Below, piece after piece: positions 11,100 to 22,020 of a stretch of DNA of 64,000 nt. The position numbers and the translations under genes are program-made. Source of the stretch: Dipteris shenzhenensis. Lineage: Eukaryota > Polypodiophyta > Polypodiopsida > Gleicheniales. The stretch lies in assembly GCA_047967505.1 (NCBI GenBank), contig CM106539.1, one strand, 5' to 3'. Positions within the stretch are counted from its first letter, which is position 1. Each line of letters begins with the position of its first letter. The notes under the pieces are model-generated. The model was not told the DNA's origin and did not search any database. It worked only from the letters and a program-made list of their open reading frames with translations.

Positions 11100-11490
11100 A
11101 CTCGCAAACGGCTTGAGAAAGTGTATCGGCCACACTATTCTTGGACCTTGGGATGTGATGTAATTGGATCTCTTGGAATTCTCGACAGAGTTGCATGGTG
11201 TGCTAATGATGCAGGGCCAAGGACTCGCTTCATGCCTTCTAATCACCATTAACTTGTCGGCACTCTAGTTGAGAATCCCCCCGCACTTCAAGTTGGGTGA
11301 TTTGATGGTCCTTAGCTTTTCACAAACCAAAGATAAGGACTGAATATTCAGCTTGATTACATATGTTGGCGGCCACAAGACTGCTATACCAAAATTCCAC
11401 TTTGTCGGGAGAAAGTAAAGATACTCTAGCTCCGCCGACGACTACTTTTGTTGTGGGCTTGTAGGCGCCGTCAAAGTGCATCACCCATGC
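11100..11490 (-). pseudogene. Gypsy additional RNase H (archaeal-type, RVT_3) fragment
   Basis: Minus strand reads WVMHFDGAYKPTTKVVVGGA, then SPDKVEFW, ICNQAEYSVLIFGL, KAKDHQITQLEVRGDSQL and later KNSVADTLSQ. The order FDGA, GGA, N-x-AEY, GDSQL is that of the second RNase H (RVT_3 family) carried after the first RNase H by Tat-lineage Gypsy elements in plants. Catalytic D, E and D positions are all present, but there is at least one stop. No RT of this element is recognisable to the right, so it looks truncated. Confidence 0.72.
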
Positions 11491-11499
11491 TGACATCAT

Positions 11500-12500
11500 A
11501 CAAGGACCAAAACATAGACATCCCGAGTCTCTCAGTACTCAACAATGGGAAGTATTAGGGGATGACAGGAAGCCAATACTTTAGCAAGGCATGCAGGATC
11601 AAACAAGCTTACAATCCTTTGCAGATGATTTATTTTATGACCAAATAAGATCACAACATGCAACTCAGTGTGCGGTACAAATGGTTGATTCGGTAGAAAA
11701 GGATTCTAGGGCCAAAACATTTCAACCATATAGATGCATATTATTACATAGGAATTCAAAAAATCCTAATTGCTTGGCATAGTCATAATAATAACTTTTC
11801 GGCTTCCTAGCTTCCTTAACCTTCTTCTTGTGGACTTTCCTCTTTCTTACTTTTAATGGTGCAGCACTGGAAGCACAACTAGAATTTGACATCTTTGTTG
11901 ACTAGCCTTGGGAACATCAATCATCAGATCGTCACTCTCCATCCATCATCGTCACCTAGGAGGAAGCGACCCAAATGTACCTAGTAATAATTAGATAGTA
12001 GTAGTTTGTGAACTGGGATTAAATAATAGATTCTTAAGATGAATCCCCAATCCTCAAGGAGTTCCCACTTGTTGACAAACCTTACTTCTCGTACCACCTC
12101 TAAAGATGCCAGAACTTCGACTATTGTGCAGCTTGGAGAATTAAAGTCAAAACCTTGCTAATGGATGTTTAGAATTTTAATTTTTTTTACATCCCAAGAG
12201 CTCCCACCCATCATCAGAATTGGCAAGTGGGTGGATCATGTGGCACTGCAAGTCAATTGGGAGTTCTAGGAATACATCTTTCCAAATACTCACAGTTGTT
12301 GGCTTAAGGCTTCGAAGGAAGTCCTCAAAAGTGTTAAACTCGGACATGCAGGCTGCTTGGCTTGTAGAATTCTGCAAATCGGACACTTCTCCTTTCTACA
12401 GCATGTTGAAATTTATCTCCTATCCAAAGTTATGGCCTCTCCAATCTTCCCAATTATAACGATAAATTGCTAACTTCCCCTATAATTTCATGAAAATTCA
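11500..12500. other. No recognisable gene
   Basis: Contains one 69-codon minus-strand frame (12177-12386) starting MSDLQNSTSQ that I do not recognise. By position it could be more of the broken Tat-type Gypsy, but nothing in it shows this. Confidence 0.35.
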
Positions 12501-12509
12501 ATTTGCTTG

Positions 12510-12752
12510 GAGGTAGCTTAATAATTTTGCAAAAAGACTGAACATGGGTTCAAATCCCATGTGAAGCACTCAGTGCCGCATCATCGCACACATAGTGCCA
12601 TGTCATTTATTTCTTTTTTTGAAAATTTTTGGGATTGCCATATCATGAAGTGAGATTGCCACATCATCGGCATCAGGTTTGCTACCATGTCATCAACTGT
12701 CATCATAGTGCCATGTAAACAGTGGTAGCAAGGGAGTGGGGGGTGCCCGAGG
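12510..12752 (+). repeat. Possible tRNA-derived SINE (weak)
   Basis: Around 12544-12560 lies a perfect five-base-pair stem with a TTCAAAT loop (ATGGG/CCCAT). This has the form of a tRNA T-arm and contains a B-box GGTTCAAATCC. A GGAGGTAGCTTAAT stretch about 30 bp upstream loosely resembles an A-box. The following 180 bp contain repeated CCATGTCATC-type units and no coding potential. No poly-A tail or target duplication was found; the right edge is cut by the TR-GAG-1 insertion. Confidence 0.3.
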
Positions 12753-13041
12753 TGTTGGGATATCTCAAGGTGTATGCCTCAGGCACACCTTATGTTTCTA
12801 TGTGTGAGTGCTAGAGGCATAGTTAGGTGCCCACAAGCACAGTTAGGTGGTGGAAAAGCCACATAGGATGATTGAGAGAATCTAGGAGCAGATTGAGGAG
12901 ATGATTGTGGAGCTCTGAAGTCATCAGTGATGTCAGTGAGCATGTATGAGGTGCCTACTTAAGGACCTCACTCTTCTTCATTCTACAAGCAAGCATTCTG
13001 ATTTTGTGTCCACTCTACTCTTTCCTTTCAGTATTCCAACA
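12753..13041 (+). repeat. TR-GAG-1 5' LTR
   Basis: 289 bp. TG start, CA end, followed at once by the primer-binding site. Confidence 0.95.
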
Positions 13042-13054
13042 TGGTATCAGAGCC
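13042..13054 (+). other. TR-GAG-1 primer-binding site
   Basis: TGGTATCAGAGCC abuts the 5' LTR; same initiator-Met-tRNA type as the full Copia elements, suggesting a Copia helper. Confidence 0.92.
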
Positions 13055-13896
13055 ATTTGATCCCCCTTAAGCCCATTTTTGCCACATCATCATCATCTTC
13101 TTCTTCTTCTTCTTCACCATCTCTCCCTCTTCTTCCAAAAATTTGCTTGAGCTTGTTCTCCTCTGATTCTCACCCATTTCCCACGCCCTTTCTGTTGGAG
13201 ATCCCTCTTGTTGGGGCGAGTTTCTGGCTGGAAGGAATTGAAGAATAAAATGCGCTGCTGGTCGCCATTGCATGAAAATCGTCGATTCTTCTTCCTGCAA
13301 GTTCTCTACGCCTGCTCTGTCTTTGTCTAATTCCTTTCAGGGCAAGCTTCTCCATACCTAGAGCTACCTTGTGCTGAAATCTAAGCAGCAATGGCTGCAT
13401 ATTGAAGGAGAAAACAAAGAAAAACCAGTCGACTTTGTTCAAGAAGGTGAAGGCGACCTGACGCATATTTTCGCCTCTTCTTCCCAGAGGATCTACTGTG
13501 GTATACCAGCTTTCTTTTGCCTTAGAAAGCCCCCTTTCTTTTGCTTTGAAGAGTGTGATATGAGCCCTCCAAGTTCAGCTCTCTAGTTTTGACAGTTTTG
13601 ACATACTTTTGAAAATGATGCTACATAAAATGCTACTCTAGCATTTCTGGTCTTTTGAAGTTTTCAATAACTTCACTACAAGTGTTGCTTCAGTTTTGTT
13701 TTGACTTGCTAGACCTGGTTGTGATTGGAAAGTGTTTATTTCATCCACTTCTATGAAGCATGCAAAAGTAGCATCATTGTTTGAAAACTAGTCACTACTA
13801 TTTGCTACATCAAGTGCCTATACTTTGGAAGTATTTCAGTTCTTTTTGCCTTGTAAGAGAGATAGACACTGCCCAATATCTGGGTTAGACCCTCTC
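13055..13896 (+). other. TR-GAG-1 long untranslated leader
   Basis: About 840 bp between primer site and gag ATG, with a TTC-rich run near 13090-13115 and no conserved reading frame. The corresponding part of TR-GAG-2 is alignable (for example AGCAGCAATGGCTGCATATT occurs in both), so the leader is a stable part of the family. It may hold packaging signals or an intron; neither is shown by the sequence. Confidence 0.6.
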
Positions 13897-14727
13897 ATGG
13901 CTACTTTATATAATCTTGAGAAGTTCAATGGAAAGGGCTTCCATACATGGCAAATGAAGGTAAAATTTGCATTGATGCGGGAGAACTTATGGGGACTTGT
14001 CAAACCTACTCCTACCGCTTCTTCTACGGCCTCAAATGCTGGAGAATCTTCAGCTCCGACACGACCGGCAAGGGATCCAGCAAGAGAAGAAAAAGCATAT
14101 GGTATAATTGCTTTAGCTTTGGGTGATGATTACATACATCATATATCTGACTTGGAGTCTCCATCGGAAGCATGGCAGAAGCTAGATTTGATTTTTGGTG
14201 CAAGCTCTCACATATCTAAACTATCACTTAAAATCTCTTTCTTTGAATTAAAGATGGCAAGTGATACTACTTTAGCTGCTCATGTCAACTATATGCGGAG
14301 TCTTATGACTCAGTTAGCTTCTATCAACTCTCCTATCACCCCTGATGATGCTATGGCAGTACTACTTAAGAGTATGCCTGAAAGTTTTGATCACATTGTT
14401 AGCACTTTGAAGAATCTTCCCAATCCAAACCTTGAAGGCATTATCTCAGCTCTCCAAGAAGAAGAAAGACACATGGAGCTAAGGAAAGGCAATGACACTG
14501 CTTATGTTATGAAATTCCAGAAGGGCAAGTATTCTCCTTGCAATCACTGTGGAAAGACAAATCATCTTTCAAAGGACTGCTTCAAAGTTAATCCATGCAA
14601 GCACTGTGGCAAAAACAACCATAGTGAGAAGTTTTGCAGAGACAAAGCAAAGACAGAAAATGCAAATCTACTTACAGTGAATTTGCCTCCACAAGATGAG
14701 GCATCCCATGAAGATTATGCATTTTAA
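13897..14727 (+). CDS. Gag (nucleocapsid) protein of TR-GAG-1, intact
   Basis: Open frame of 276 residues. I chose the ATG at 13897 (MATLYNLEKFNG) rather than the in-frame one at 13825, because TR-GAG-2 starts at the same place. Residues 1-210 match the Copia UBN2-type gag: KGFHTWQMKVKFALM near the start, ALGDDYIHHISDLESPSEAW, KISFFELKM, and MRSLMTQLASINSPIT. Near the C-terminus are two closely spaced zinc knuckles, CNHCGKTNHLSKDC and CKHCGKNNHSEKFC. A second knuckle is unusual for Copia gag. The protein would build the virus-like particle and bind RNA (family knowledge). A normal stop at 14725-14727 is followed by 375 bp to the 3' LTR, and no pol frame follows. Confidence 0.9.
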   Translation: MATLYNLEKFNGKGFHTWQMKVKFALMRENLWGLVKPTPTASSTASNAGESSAPTRPARDPAREEKAYGIIALALGDDYIHHISDLESPSEAWQKLDLIFGASSHISKLSLKISFFELKMASDTTLAAHVNYMRSLMTQLASINSPITPDDAMAVLLKSMPESFDHIVSTLKNLPNPNLEGIISALQEEERHMELRKGNDTAYVMKFQKGKYSPCNHCGKTNHLSKDCFKVNPCKHCGKNNHSEKFCRDKAKTENANLLTVNLPPQDEASHEDYAF

Positions 14728-15102
14728 ATCATCTCTATGTATGCTCCAGATCTCTCTTTTTATGTCAAGGTACTCAGCCTGGATAGTCCTCCAAAATGAA
14801 TGAAAATAAATTATTGTGTGTTGTGTGTTTTGTAAACACCTCTGGTCACCTTATGATGTAGGCCATGTGTATGTTTTGTTCCATGGTACCTCCTACAGAC
14901 ATTGTGTGCATGTACATGTAGGGGAGATAACCATTGGAAGGTCTGTTTGTATCCCTTTTTGTTTACCTTACACCCAAGGGAACCCTTGCTAGCATGAGAA
15001 CCTAGCCATAGATTAATCCTTGACCACCATGAGATGGCATGAGAAACTATGAGACTAGATGTATCCATGACATAGCCTGAGGCATTTCCTTGAGGGGGGG
15101 TT

Positions 15103-15391
15103 TGTTGGGATATCTCAAGGTGTATGCCTCAGGCACACCTTATGTTTCTATGTGTGAGTGCTAGAGGCACAGTTAGGTGCCCACAAGCATAGTTAGGTGG
15201 TGGAAAAGCCACATAGGATGATTGAGAGAATCTAGGAGCAGATTGAGGAGATGATTGTGGAGCTCTGAAGTCATCAGTGATGTCAGTGAGCATGTATGAG
15301 GTGCCTACTTAAGGACCTCACTCTTCTTCATTCTACAAGCAAGCATTCTGATTTTGTGTCCACTCTACTCTTTCCTTTCAGTATTCCAACA
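15103..15391 (+). repeat. TR-GAG-1 3' LTR
   Basis: 289 bp, preceded by the polypurine tract TTGAGGGGGGG and followed by CGAGG. Confidence 0.95.
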
Positions 15392-15396
15392 CGAGG

Positions 15397-16068
15397 TAGA
15401 GGGAAGTCGACGGTGGTGCATGAACGAAGAGCAGCGCGGTGGAGAACCGAAGAGCGGATGGGAGAGGCACCGCGGGAGGTGCGCCAGAGGTGGAGGAGAA
15501 TGTGGAGGCATAGAGGATGAAGAGCAGAGATTGAAGAGTGGCACGAGGGCAGTGGCAGTGGTTGTGGGGAAGAACCGAGGCAGACGGGAGAGGCATTGCA
15601 GTAGGTGCACCAGAGATGGAGGGGAGGGAGAGTAGGAGGTCAGAGAGGGAGGTGAGTGAGTAGAGAAAAATGCCCAAATCCTTAGCTAAGCGTAGGACAA
15701 AAAACACTCATGGGATCTAATGCCTTGCTTATTGCATTTGACTTGGATAATTTGGTGAATATTCCATGGTAGACATGATATACTTGTGAGACGTATTGGA
15801 TGTGGATGTGCCCTACAAATTTGATTTTCCATGTTTTAAATTTTAGTGATGATACAATTGAAGAGGAGAGTCTTGATCATGACTTGACCTTGGTCACCTA
15901 TTGTCACATATCTATTGTCCTTGGTCACCTAATGTCACACATCTATTTTCATGTGGTCATGGAAATAGTTGAGGAATGTGGTGCACAAAAATCACTCCAA
16001 AGTGGTCAAATGTTATAGTAATGAGCTCCTTTATGTTGGTTATCACTTTGTCAAGTGTGATGCACCAT
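15397..16068. other. GC-rich imperfect repeats, then no feature
   Basis: 15400-15660 is GC-rich, with an approximate direct repeat: a GGGAGAGGCA...GGTGCRCCAGAG...GGAGG unit near 15458-15500 and again near 15580-15625. Reading frames here are by-products of composition. 15660-16068 is AT-richer and shows nothing recognisable. Confidence 0.5.
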
Positions 16069-16073
16069 GTTCT

Positions 16074-16363
16074 TGTTAGATATCAATGCTCCACTCTCAT
16101 GTAACTACGTGGGAACCAGCTAACTCTACTTGTAAGCCCCCCATATGAGGAGAAGGCATTTGAGTAGCTCGGTAATTCGGTAGGTCCTAGTTTGGGTGGA
16201 CACCAGATGGGGGCCATGTGTGGCCTGATGGCTGGACGGAGTTGGCACACTGCCAACTAGGCTACATGCAAGTGCGAGAAGGAATCCCATGACTGACTGC
16301 ATTGAGGGTCGATGGAGCATTTCTCAGGGTAGCCCACTCTTGTTGCGGGGCCCATTTGGAATC
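16074..16363 (+). repeat. Copia-E 5' LTR, truncated
   Basis: Aligns with the first 290 bp or so of the 3' LTR (start TGTTAGATATCAATGCTCC) and ends abruptly inside U3. Confidence 0.88.
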
Positions 16364-19300
16364 TAGAGGAGGAGATGCATCAAAAGACGAGGACTGGAGA
16401 AGATTCGGCGTTCTACGCTGGATCAAAGAAAGGTAAGGGTAAGGACTCTGGTAACCCATCTTCTGATGATGATAAAAAGAGAAAGAAGAAGATCAAGTGC
16501 TTCTATTGCAAGAAGGTAGGGCACAAGAAGAATGAGTGCTGAAAGAAGATTGCAGATGAGAAGAACAGAGTAAAGAAAGAGTCCAACAACAGTGCACAGA
16601 CACCACCAGTAGAGCTATTTGTAGCAATTGAGGAGATTTGCACATAGGTAGTTCATGTACCTACGGATGAACCTTGGATCATTGACAGTGGTGCATCATG
16701 CCACATGACCAGTTGAAAGGATTGGTATACCTCTCTACAGTCGGTAGGGAATGACATCTTGGTAGCAGTCAGCAATGATGCAAAATGTCCAGCAAAAGGA
16801 AAAGGTACGAATGCGCTCAAGTTAGATGGAGTTGTAAAACAGTTGTCCGATGTTCTTTATGTGCCAGATATCAAGAGGAACTTGTTGTCCATTTTTGCGA
16901 TCACGGATCGGGACCTCAAAGTTCAATTCGATAAGAATGGTTCACAGATCTTGGATCTTCAAGGAAAGGTCATTGGTAAAGGTACATGGCACAACAACAT
17001 CTATGAACTCTTAGCTTTCAGTGCTCGAGCCGATGTGAAGAACACTAAGCTATGGCATGAGAGGTTTGGTCATCTAAACCTTAGTTCTTTGAAGGAGATG
17101 CATAAAAGTGGAATGATTGCAGACCTACCAGAAATTTCAGATCTGCCCGATGTATGTGAAGCTTGCATGAGGGCAAGCAGCATCGATAGCCCTTTCCTAA
17201 AGAGGCCAGCAGGGCAAAGGCTCCTCTAGAGCTCATTCACACAGACCTCTGTGGAAAGATGGAGATGGAAGCATTTGGTGGTTCCTACTACTTCATGACA
17301 CTAATCGACGACTACAGTAGAAGGATATGGATATACTTCCTAAAGACTAAAGACCAGGCTTTTAATAAGTTCAAGGAATGACATGTAATGGTCGAGAAAG
17401 AAACGGGGAAGAAGGTGAAGAAATTGAGATGAGACAGAGCTGGAGAGTTCACATCAACTGAATTCGAGAGTTATTGCAAAAGCCACGGGATCAAGAGGCA
17501 GAAACCCCTGCCACATACATCACAACAAAATGGAGTAGTAGAATGCAAGATGCGCGTCATCTGTGAAATGGGTAGGAGTATAATGAAAGGGAAAGATTTG
17601 CCAAAGGCTTTCTGGGCTAAAGCATGTAACACTGTAGTTTACATTCTGAATCATAGCTACACAAAAGCTGTGAACGGGATGACTCCACTACAGGCATTTT
17701 ATGGTAAGAAACCTTCAGCTGCACATTTCAGAGTTTTTGGATGTGACTATTTTGTGCATGTCCCTAATGCTAATAGGACCAAATGGGAACCAAAGAGCTA
17801 GAAGTGTATTTTCTTGGGCTACAGTGAAGAGGCGAAGGGTTACCATCTCTATAACCCTGTTACCAAGAAGGTAATAGTAAGTCGCAATGTGGTCTTCTTA
17901 GAACAGCCGCATCAATTGGAGGAGGATGCTTCCTTCCCAGACAACTAGGACCAGGATATCCATCCAGTATCACCACCAACAGTAGGCCAAACTCCCCCAA
18001 TGGTGCTTGGGAGGATTCAAGATAAAGAAGATGAAGAAGAGCTTGTAGAACCACAATGGCAAAAGCCATTCTTGAAGTGGGTAAAGCAGCTTTTGGACGG
18101 CAGAGAACCTCCAGCCATTGAGGAGGAACCATCTGAACACCGTCGATCCAAGAGATTAGAGGAGCAAAGAAGAGCGCAGGAACACTTGGTGAACTATGCT
18201 TTGATGACAGAAGTGATCTATGCTGATGAACCCAAGTGTCTTGAAGAGGCATAGGGTGATGATAGGTGGATGGAGGCTATGCAGTCGGAGTATGGCTCCA
18301 TAATGAAGAAAAACACTTGGAACCTTGGATCGTCTACCAAAATGCAAGGTAATCGGCACCAAGTGGGTGTACAAGACCAAGTACAAGTCCGACGGCACGT
18401 TGGATAAGTACAAGGCTCGGCTCGTGGCAAAAGGATTTGCACAGGTACATGGTTTTGATTATCAGGATACTTTTGCTCCCACAACTCGACTAATCACAAT
18501 TCATAGTGTTTTGGCTTTAGCTACCTAGGGAAGTTGGCCCATGTTTCAGATGGATGTAAAATCTACCTTTCTGAATGGGGATCTCAAGGAGGAGGTATAC
18601 ATGGAACAACCACTAGGTTTTGTGATCCCCGGTTCAGAAGATAAATTCTGTAAACTAAAGAAGGCACTTTACGAGCTGAAACAGGCCCCACGAGCATGGT
18701 ACCAGCAAATTGATGCCTACTTTCTACAAAACGGGTTCAAGAGAAGCCCATCAGATGCGAATTTGTATATCTTCAGAGGAGGCAGGTGTATGATCATGGT
18801 CCTTTATGTAGACGACATTGTCATAACAGGGAACCATGAAGAGAAGATCTCGTAGACAAAGCATTTGCTAGGAAGAGAGTTTGAAATGACAGACCTGGGA
18901 CTGATGCATTTCTGTTTGGGGATTGAAGTTTGGCAAGAGCCAAAACAGATCTTCATTTCACAGCTGAAGTATGCTGGAGAGATACTGAAGGCATTTGGCA
19001 TGGCTGAGTGCAAGACAATTGGTACCCCTATGGAGGTTGATGTGAAGCTCTCAAATGAGGATTTATCACCATTGGTGGATGAAGTGAAGTACATAAGGCT
19101 TGTGGGCAGTTTGATTTACTTGTGCAACAAACGGCCGGACATTAGCTTTGCGACTGGTGTACTAAGCAGGTTTTCCAATAAGCCCCGGGAGAACCATTGG
19201 AGGGCAGGGATGCAAGCGCTGAAATACATCAAAGGCACACTTGATTATGGCATCACCTATACCAAGGGCAACATCTTGACCGGATTTTGTGACTCAGATT

Positions 19301-19746
19301 GGGCAGGAGATGTGGACAGCAGGAGATCAGTGATAGGTTACTGTTTCTCACTTGGATTTGGAGCTATGTCATGGGTCAGCAAGAAGCAACTCACAGTTGC
19401 TCTTTCTTCTACCGAGGCTGAGTACAAATCAGCATGCTTTGCTTCTTGCAAGGCAGTGTGGTTGAGGAGGATTCTAGGGGACATGGGTGTAGTGCAGAAC
19501 AAGCCTATGCAGTTATCATGTGACAATCAAAGTTGCATGGTGATTGCAAAGAACCCTGTGTTCCACACTTGCACAAAACACATTGAGATTCAATATCACT
19601 TTGTACGCGAGCTCATCATGGATGGAGAGGTCAACTTGGTGTACTGTCCGACTACAAAGAATGCTGTGGACATCTTCACAAAGGTTCTTGGAAGAGACTT
19701 GCTGGAGAGGCATCTTCATCAACTTGGCATTGGACCGAAAAAGTAA
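16364..19746 (+). pseudogene. Copia-E pol (zinc knuckle, protease, integrase, RT, RNase H), broken
   Basis: Begins inside the basic tail of gag. Visible landmarks are the knuckle CFYCKKVGHKKNEC, protease WIIDSGASCHMT, integrase HERFGHLN, then IHTDLCGKMEM and [46 protein letters not shown] and YVDD (near 18805), and RNase H CDSDWAGDVDSRRS and STEAEYKSA. Stops interrupt at about 16541, 16647, 17802, 18252, 18526 and 18853, with frameshifts near 17200 and 18310. The last 294 codons (18865-19746) are open to a natural-looking end 30 bp before the 3' LTR. The protein is more like Copia-F than Copia-A, B or C. Confidence 0.9.
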
Positions 19747-19776
19747 GTTCACTTGTGGGTGGTCATTGAGGGGGGG

Positions 19777-20507
19777 TGTTAGATATCAATGCTCCACTCT
19801 CATGTAACTACGCGGGAACCGGCTAACTCTACTTGTAAGCCCCTCATATGAGGAGAAGGTATTTGAGTGGCTCGGTTATCCATTTGGGGACACCAGATGG
19901 GGGCCATGTGTGGCCTGATGGCTAGACGGAGTTGGCACACTACCAACTAGGCTACATGCAAGTGCGAGAAGGCATCCCATGACTAACCACATTGAGGGTA
20001 GATGGAGCATTTTTTGGGGTAGCCCACTCTCGGGTTGTGGAGCCCGTTTGGAGTCCCAAATGATCCTGGATGGCTGTGGGCCGAATGGTGACCATAGGTC
20101 AGTTGCTCTATTTTGCGCACCGGTTCTATCGTGTGGTCGGTGGCCTATTTCGGGACCCCCAGTCGACTGTTTTGGGTGGACTGGGTCGATCACCCAATTG
20201 AGCCCAACCGACTACGACTGGTGGCTATATAAGATCAAGCCCGTGAAGCCCATTTCACTGGCTACAGCAACCCTGATTCCTTAGCATCCAACCTCCGTCT
20301 TTTATTGTTTCCAGCTCGCCATCAGAGCTTCTTTCATAGGAGTGCATGGTTGGGAGGCAACGCCATCTATTGTATCAGTTCTACAATGCCATCTATTGTA
20401 TCAGTTCTACAGTAATCAAATTTTTGATTCTCCGTACTATCTGTTTTCTCTCTTGTGTACGAGATCCTGTTATCTGTTGAGCACATATGTTGTATTGTTT
20501 TCTTACA
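19777..20507 (+). repeat. Copia-E 3' LTR
   Basis: 731 bp, preceded by a GAGGGGGGG polypurine tract and ending TCTTACA before GTTCT. A probable TATA box, CTATATAAGATC, lies at 20225-20236. A 27-bp direct repeat (ATGCCATCTATTGTATCAG) occurs near 20360-20410. Confidence 0.88.
20225..20236 (+). promoter_or_regulatory. Probable TATA box in Copia-E 3' LTR
   Basis: CTATATAAGATC, placed about 280 bp before the LTR end, consistent with the U3/R boundary. Confidence 0.6.
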
Positions 20508-20512
20508 GTTCT

Positions 20513-21560
20513 ACTAGGTCTTCTCTATCACTTTCATGATTAAATATCTTTGTTTGAAGGATAATTAATTGAATTAAGCTTGATATTTTCTTATTAATTG
20601 TGGTTGTATGTCATTGAAATTTATAGCATTTTGAGGTGATTCATGTTGTTTTTGTCCTAGTTTAGAGTTCTAAGTGACTACCTATTCTTCCCCATCTAGA
20701 GAAACCTCACTTTATAGTGTTTTTGTCCTAGTTTAGAGTTCTAAGTCACTACTTGTACTTCCCCATCTATAGATACCTCACTTTATAAGACATGGAGGCT
20801 TTATTTGTTAATTCACCACGAGCTATATCATCAACCACTTTTATTGATGAATCTTGTTTGTAGTAAAAGTAGACCTTCATGGTGGAAATGGTAGAGTGTG
20901 TTGTTGGCTAGTTTAGTTGAAGATGACTTAGTGATGTATCTTTCCATCAACTTTGAATTGTGGCAAGTAAAGAATAGTGGTTTCTTCCTTGCTTCCATCA
21001 GTACATAGAGAATATTTATTGGGTTTAGAAAATGAATATTCAAAAGTCACTTTGAAGTGGATATTTCCTTCCTCCCATCTTGCACAGGGGCATAGTGATA
21101 GTAGCCCCTTTATAAGAGAGGATGACAGTTCCATGTGGCATAGGAAGATATCCCACATATGAGGAGTCTTCCAAGGATTATCTATGCCTAGTACTTAAGG
21201 GGATAATTTATTCTGTAATGACTTCTACAATTGAGTCTTTTCTTTTAATATCCATTATTTGCCATAGTATTGTTTCATAGTGGCCTAGGATACATACATA
21301 GTGTCTTGCTTTTAGCGCTAGTTCATTCAACCGTGAGGGGAGAATTTGGCAATGAGGTCCTTCAAATAAGGTTTGTAATTACAAACCTTCAAGAAAAAAT
21401 TTATACCTATATGTTCATCTGAGGGGGAGGAAGTTATAGTATCCTTTCACCTTGTTCTCTTTACCGTATCCTTTTAACCATTCTTAGGGAATGGCCATGC
21501 CATCCCTGCTGATAGTATCACCCCATATGGGATCTTGAATACAATTTTAGGGATTTAGTG
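20513..21560. other. AT-rich, no recognisable gene
   Basis: A unit of about 90 bp is partly duplicated at 20653-20775: TTTTTGTCCTAGTTTAGAG followed by TCTAAGT(G/C)ACTAC and CCCCATCTA occurs twice. Otherwise nothing recognisable. Confidence 0.5.
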
Positions 21561-21569
21561 CTTAAAATT

Positions 21570-22020
21570 CTTTCAAATAGTATAGAAACAACTCTTAAAG
21601 TTTTGAAGTTGGTATTCAAATGTAGTGCCTAGAGTATGGTTGTCCATATAAATCTTAAGGTAGTCTAAGGCTCTTGAGAGGCCTTTTAAAATATTGGTTT
21701 GATTAGCATTGCACATCCTAAAGGTCATGATATAGCTTGAAAAGGTGTTGAAGGTGAGCACAAATATACACAAAAGATTTACAAATTACTTTCCATAGGA
21801 CATCAAGTTGGTATACCCTAAGAAGTAGCCTATGAATGAGTACATATCTTCCTACCAAGTTATCCAACCATAAATTGTTGATTTCATGGCATAGAAATAG
21901 TAACCTTTAATGATTGAGGGATTTATACTTCACATAGATCCTAGTTTTCTTTTTATTATTCATATAAACTCTACTATTCTTCTTCTTCATTGAGATGACC
22001 AAGGGGGAACACTATCCTCA
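21570..22020 (-). pseudogene. Decayed Gypsy reverse transcriptase (Gypsy-6)
   Basis: On the minus strand, in two frames, lies a faint but ordered RT: VISMKKKN, then KTRIYVKYKSLN (family pattern RVCVDYKKLN), then RYMYSFIGYFLGY (pattern YSFIDGYSGY), TFSSYIMTFRMCNA (pattern TFSYKVMPFGLCNA), LKIYMDNHTLG at the active site where YMDN replaces the expected DD pair, and LQNFKSCF. The order and spacing match Ty3/Gypsy RT, though individual residues have drifted. Flanking minus-strand sequence up to about 22900 may be the rest of pol but is not recognisable. Confidence 0.6.

Larger units (their letters stand above)
12753..15391 (+). mobile_element. TR-GAG-1, complete gag-only LTR retrotransposon
   Basis: A complete 2639-bp element with 289-bp LTRs (12753-13041, 15103-15391) that begin TGTTGGGATATC, end ATTCCAACA and differ at only two positions. 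It has a primer-binding site directly after the 5' LTR, a G-rich polypurine tract before the 3' LTR, and the perfect target duplication CGAGG at 12748-12752 and 15392-15396. Its only gene is an open gag with two zinc knuckles; protease, integrase, RT and RNase H are absent, with no remnant visible. This is the layout of the TR-GAG class of non-autonomous plant elements. The few LTR differences point to recent movement, presumably with enzymes from a Copia helper (inference). Confidence 0.95.
16074..20507 (+). mobile_element. Copia-E, LTR retrotransposon with 5' internal deletion
   Basis: A Copia element bounded by the target duplication GTTCT (16069-16073 and 20508-20512). The 3' LTR (19777-20507) is a full 731 bp, but the 5' LTR homology stops near 16363 and runs straight into the basic region before the gag zinc knuckle. 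About 440 bp of LTR, the primer site and most of gag have therefore been deleted. The pol region is otherwise collinear, with several stops. Its LTR differs from those of Copia-A, B and C. A truncated copy of the same LTR family lies at 25728-26150. Confidence 0.88.

Noticed and set aside
12544-12560. A functional tRNA gene
   Set aside because: Only the T-arm is well formed; no acceptor stem, anticodon arm or proper A-box.
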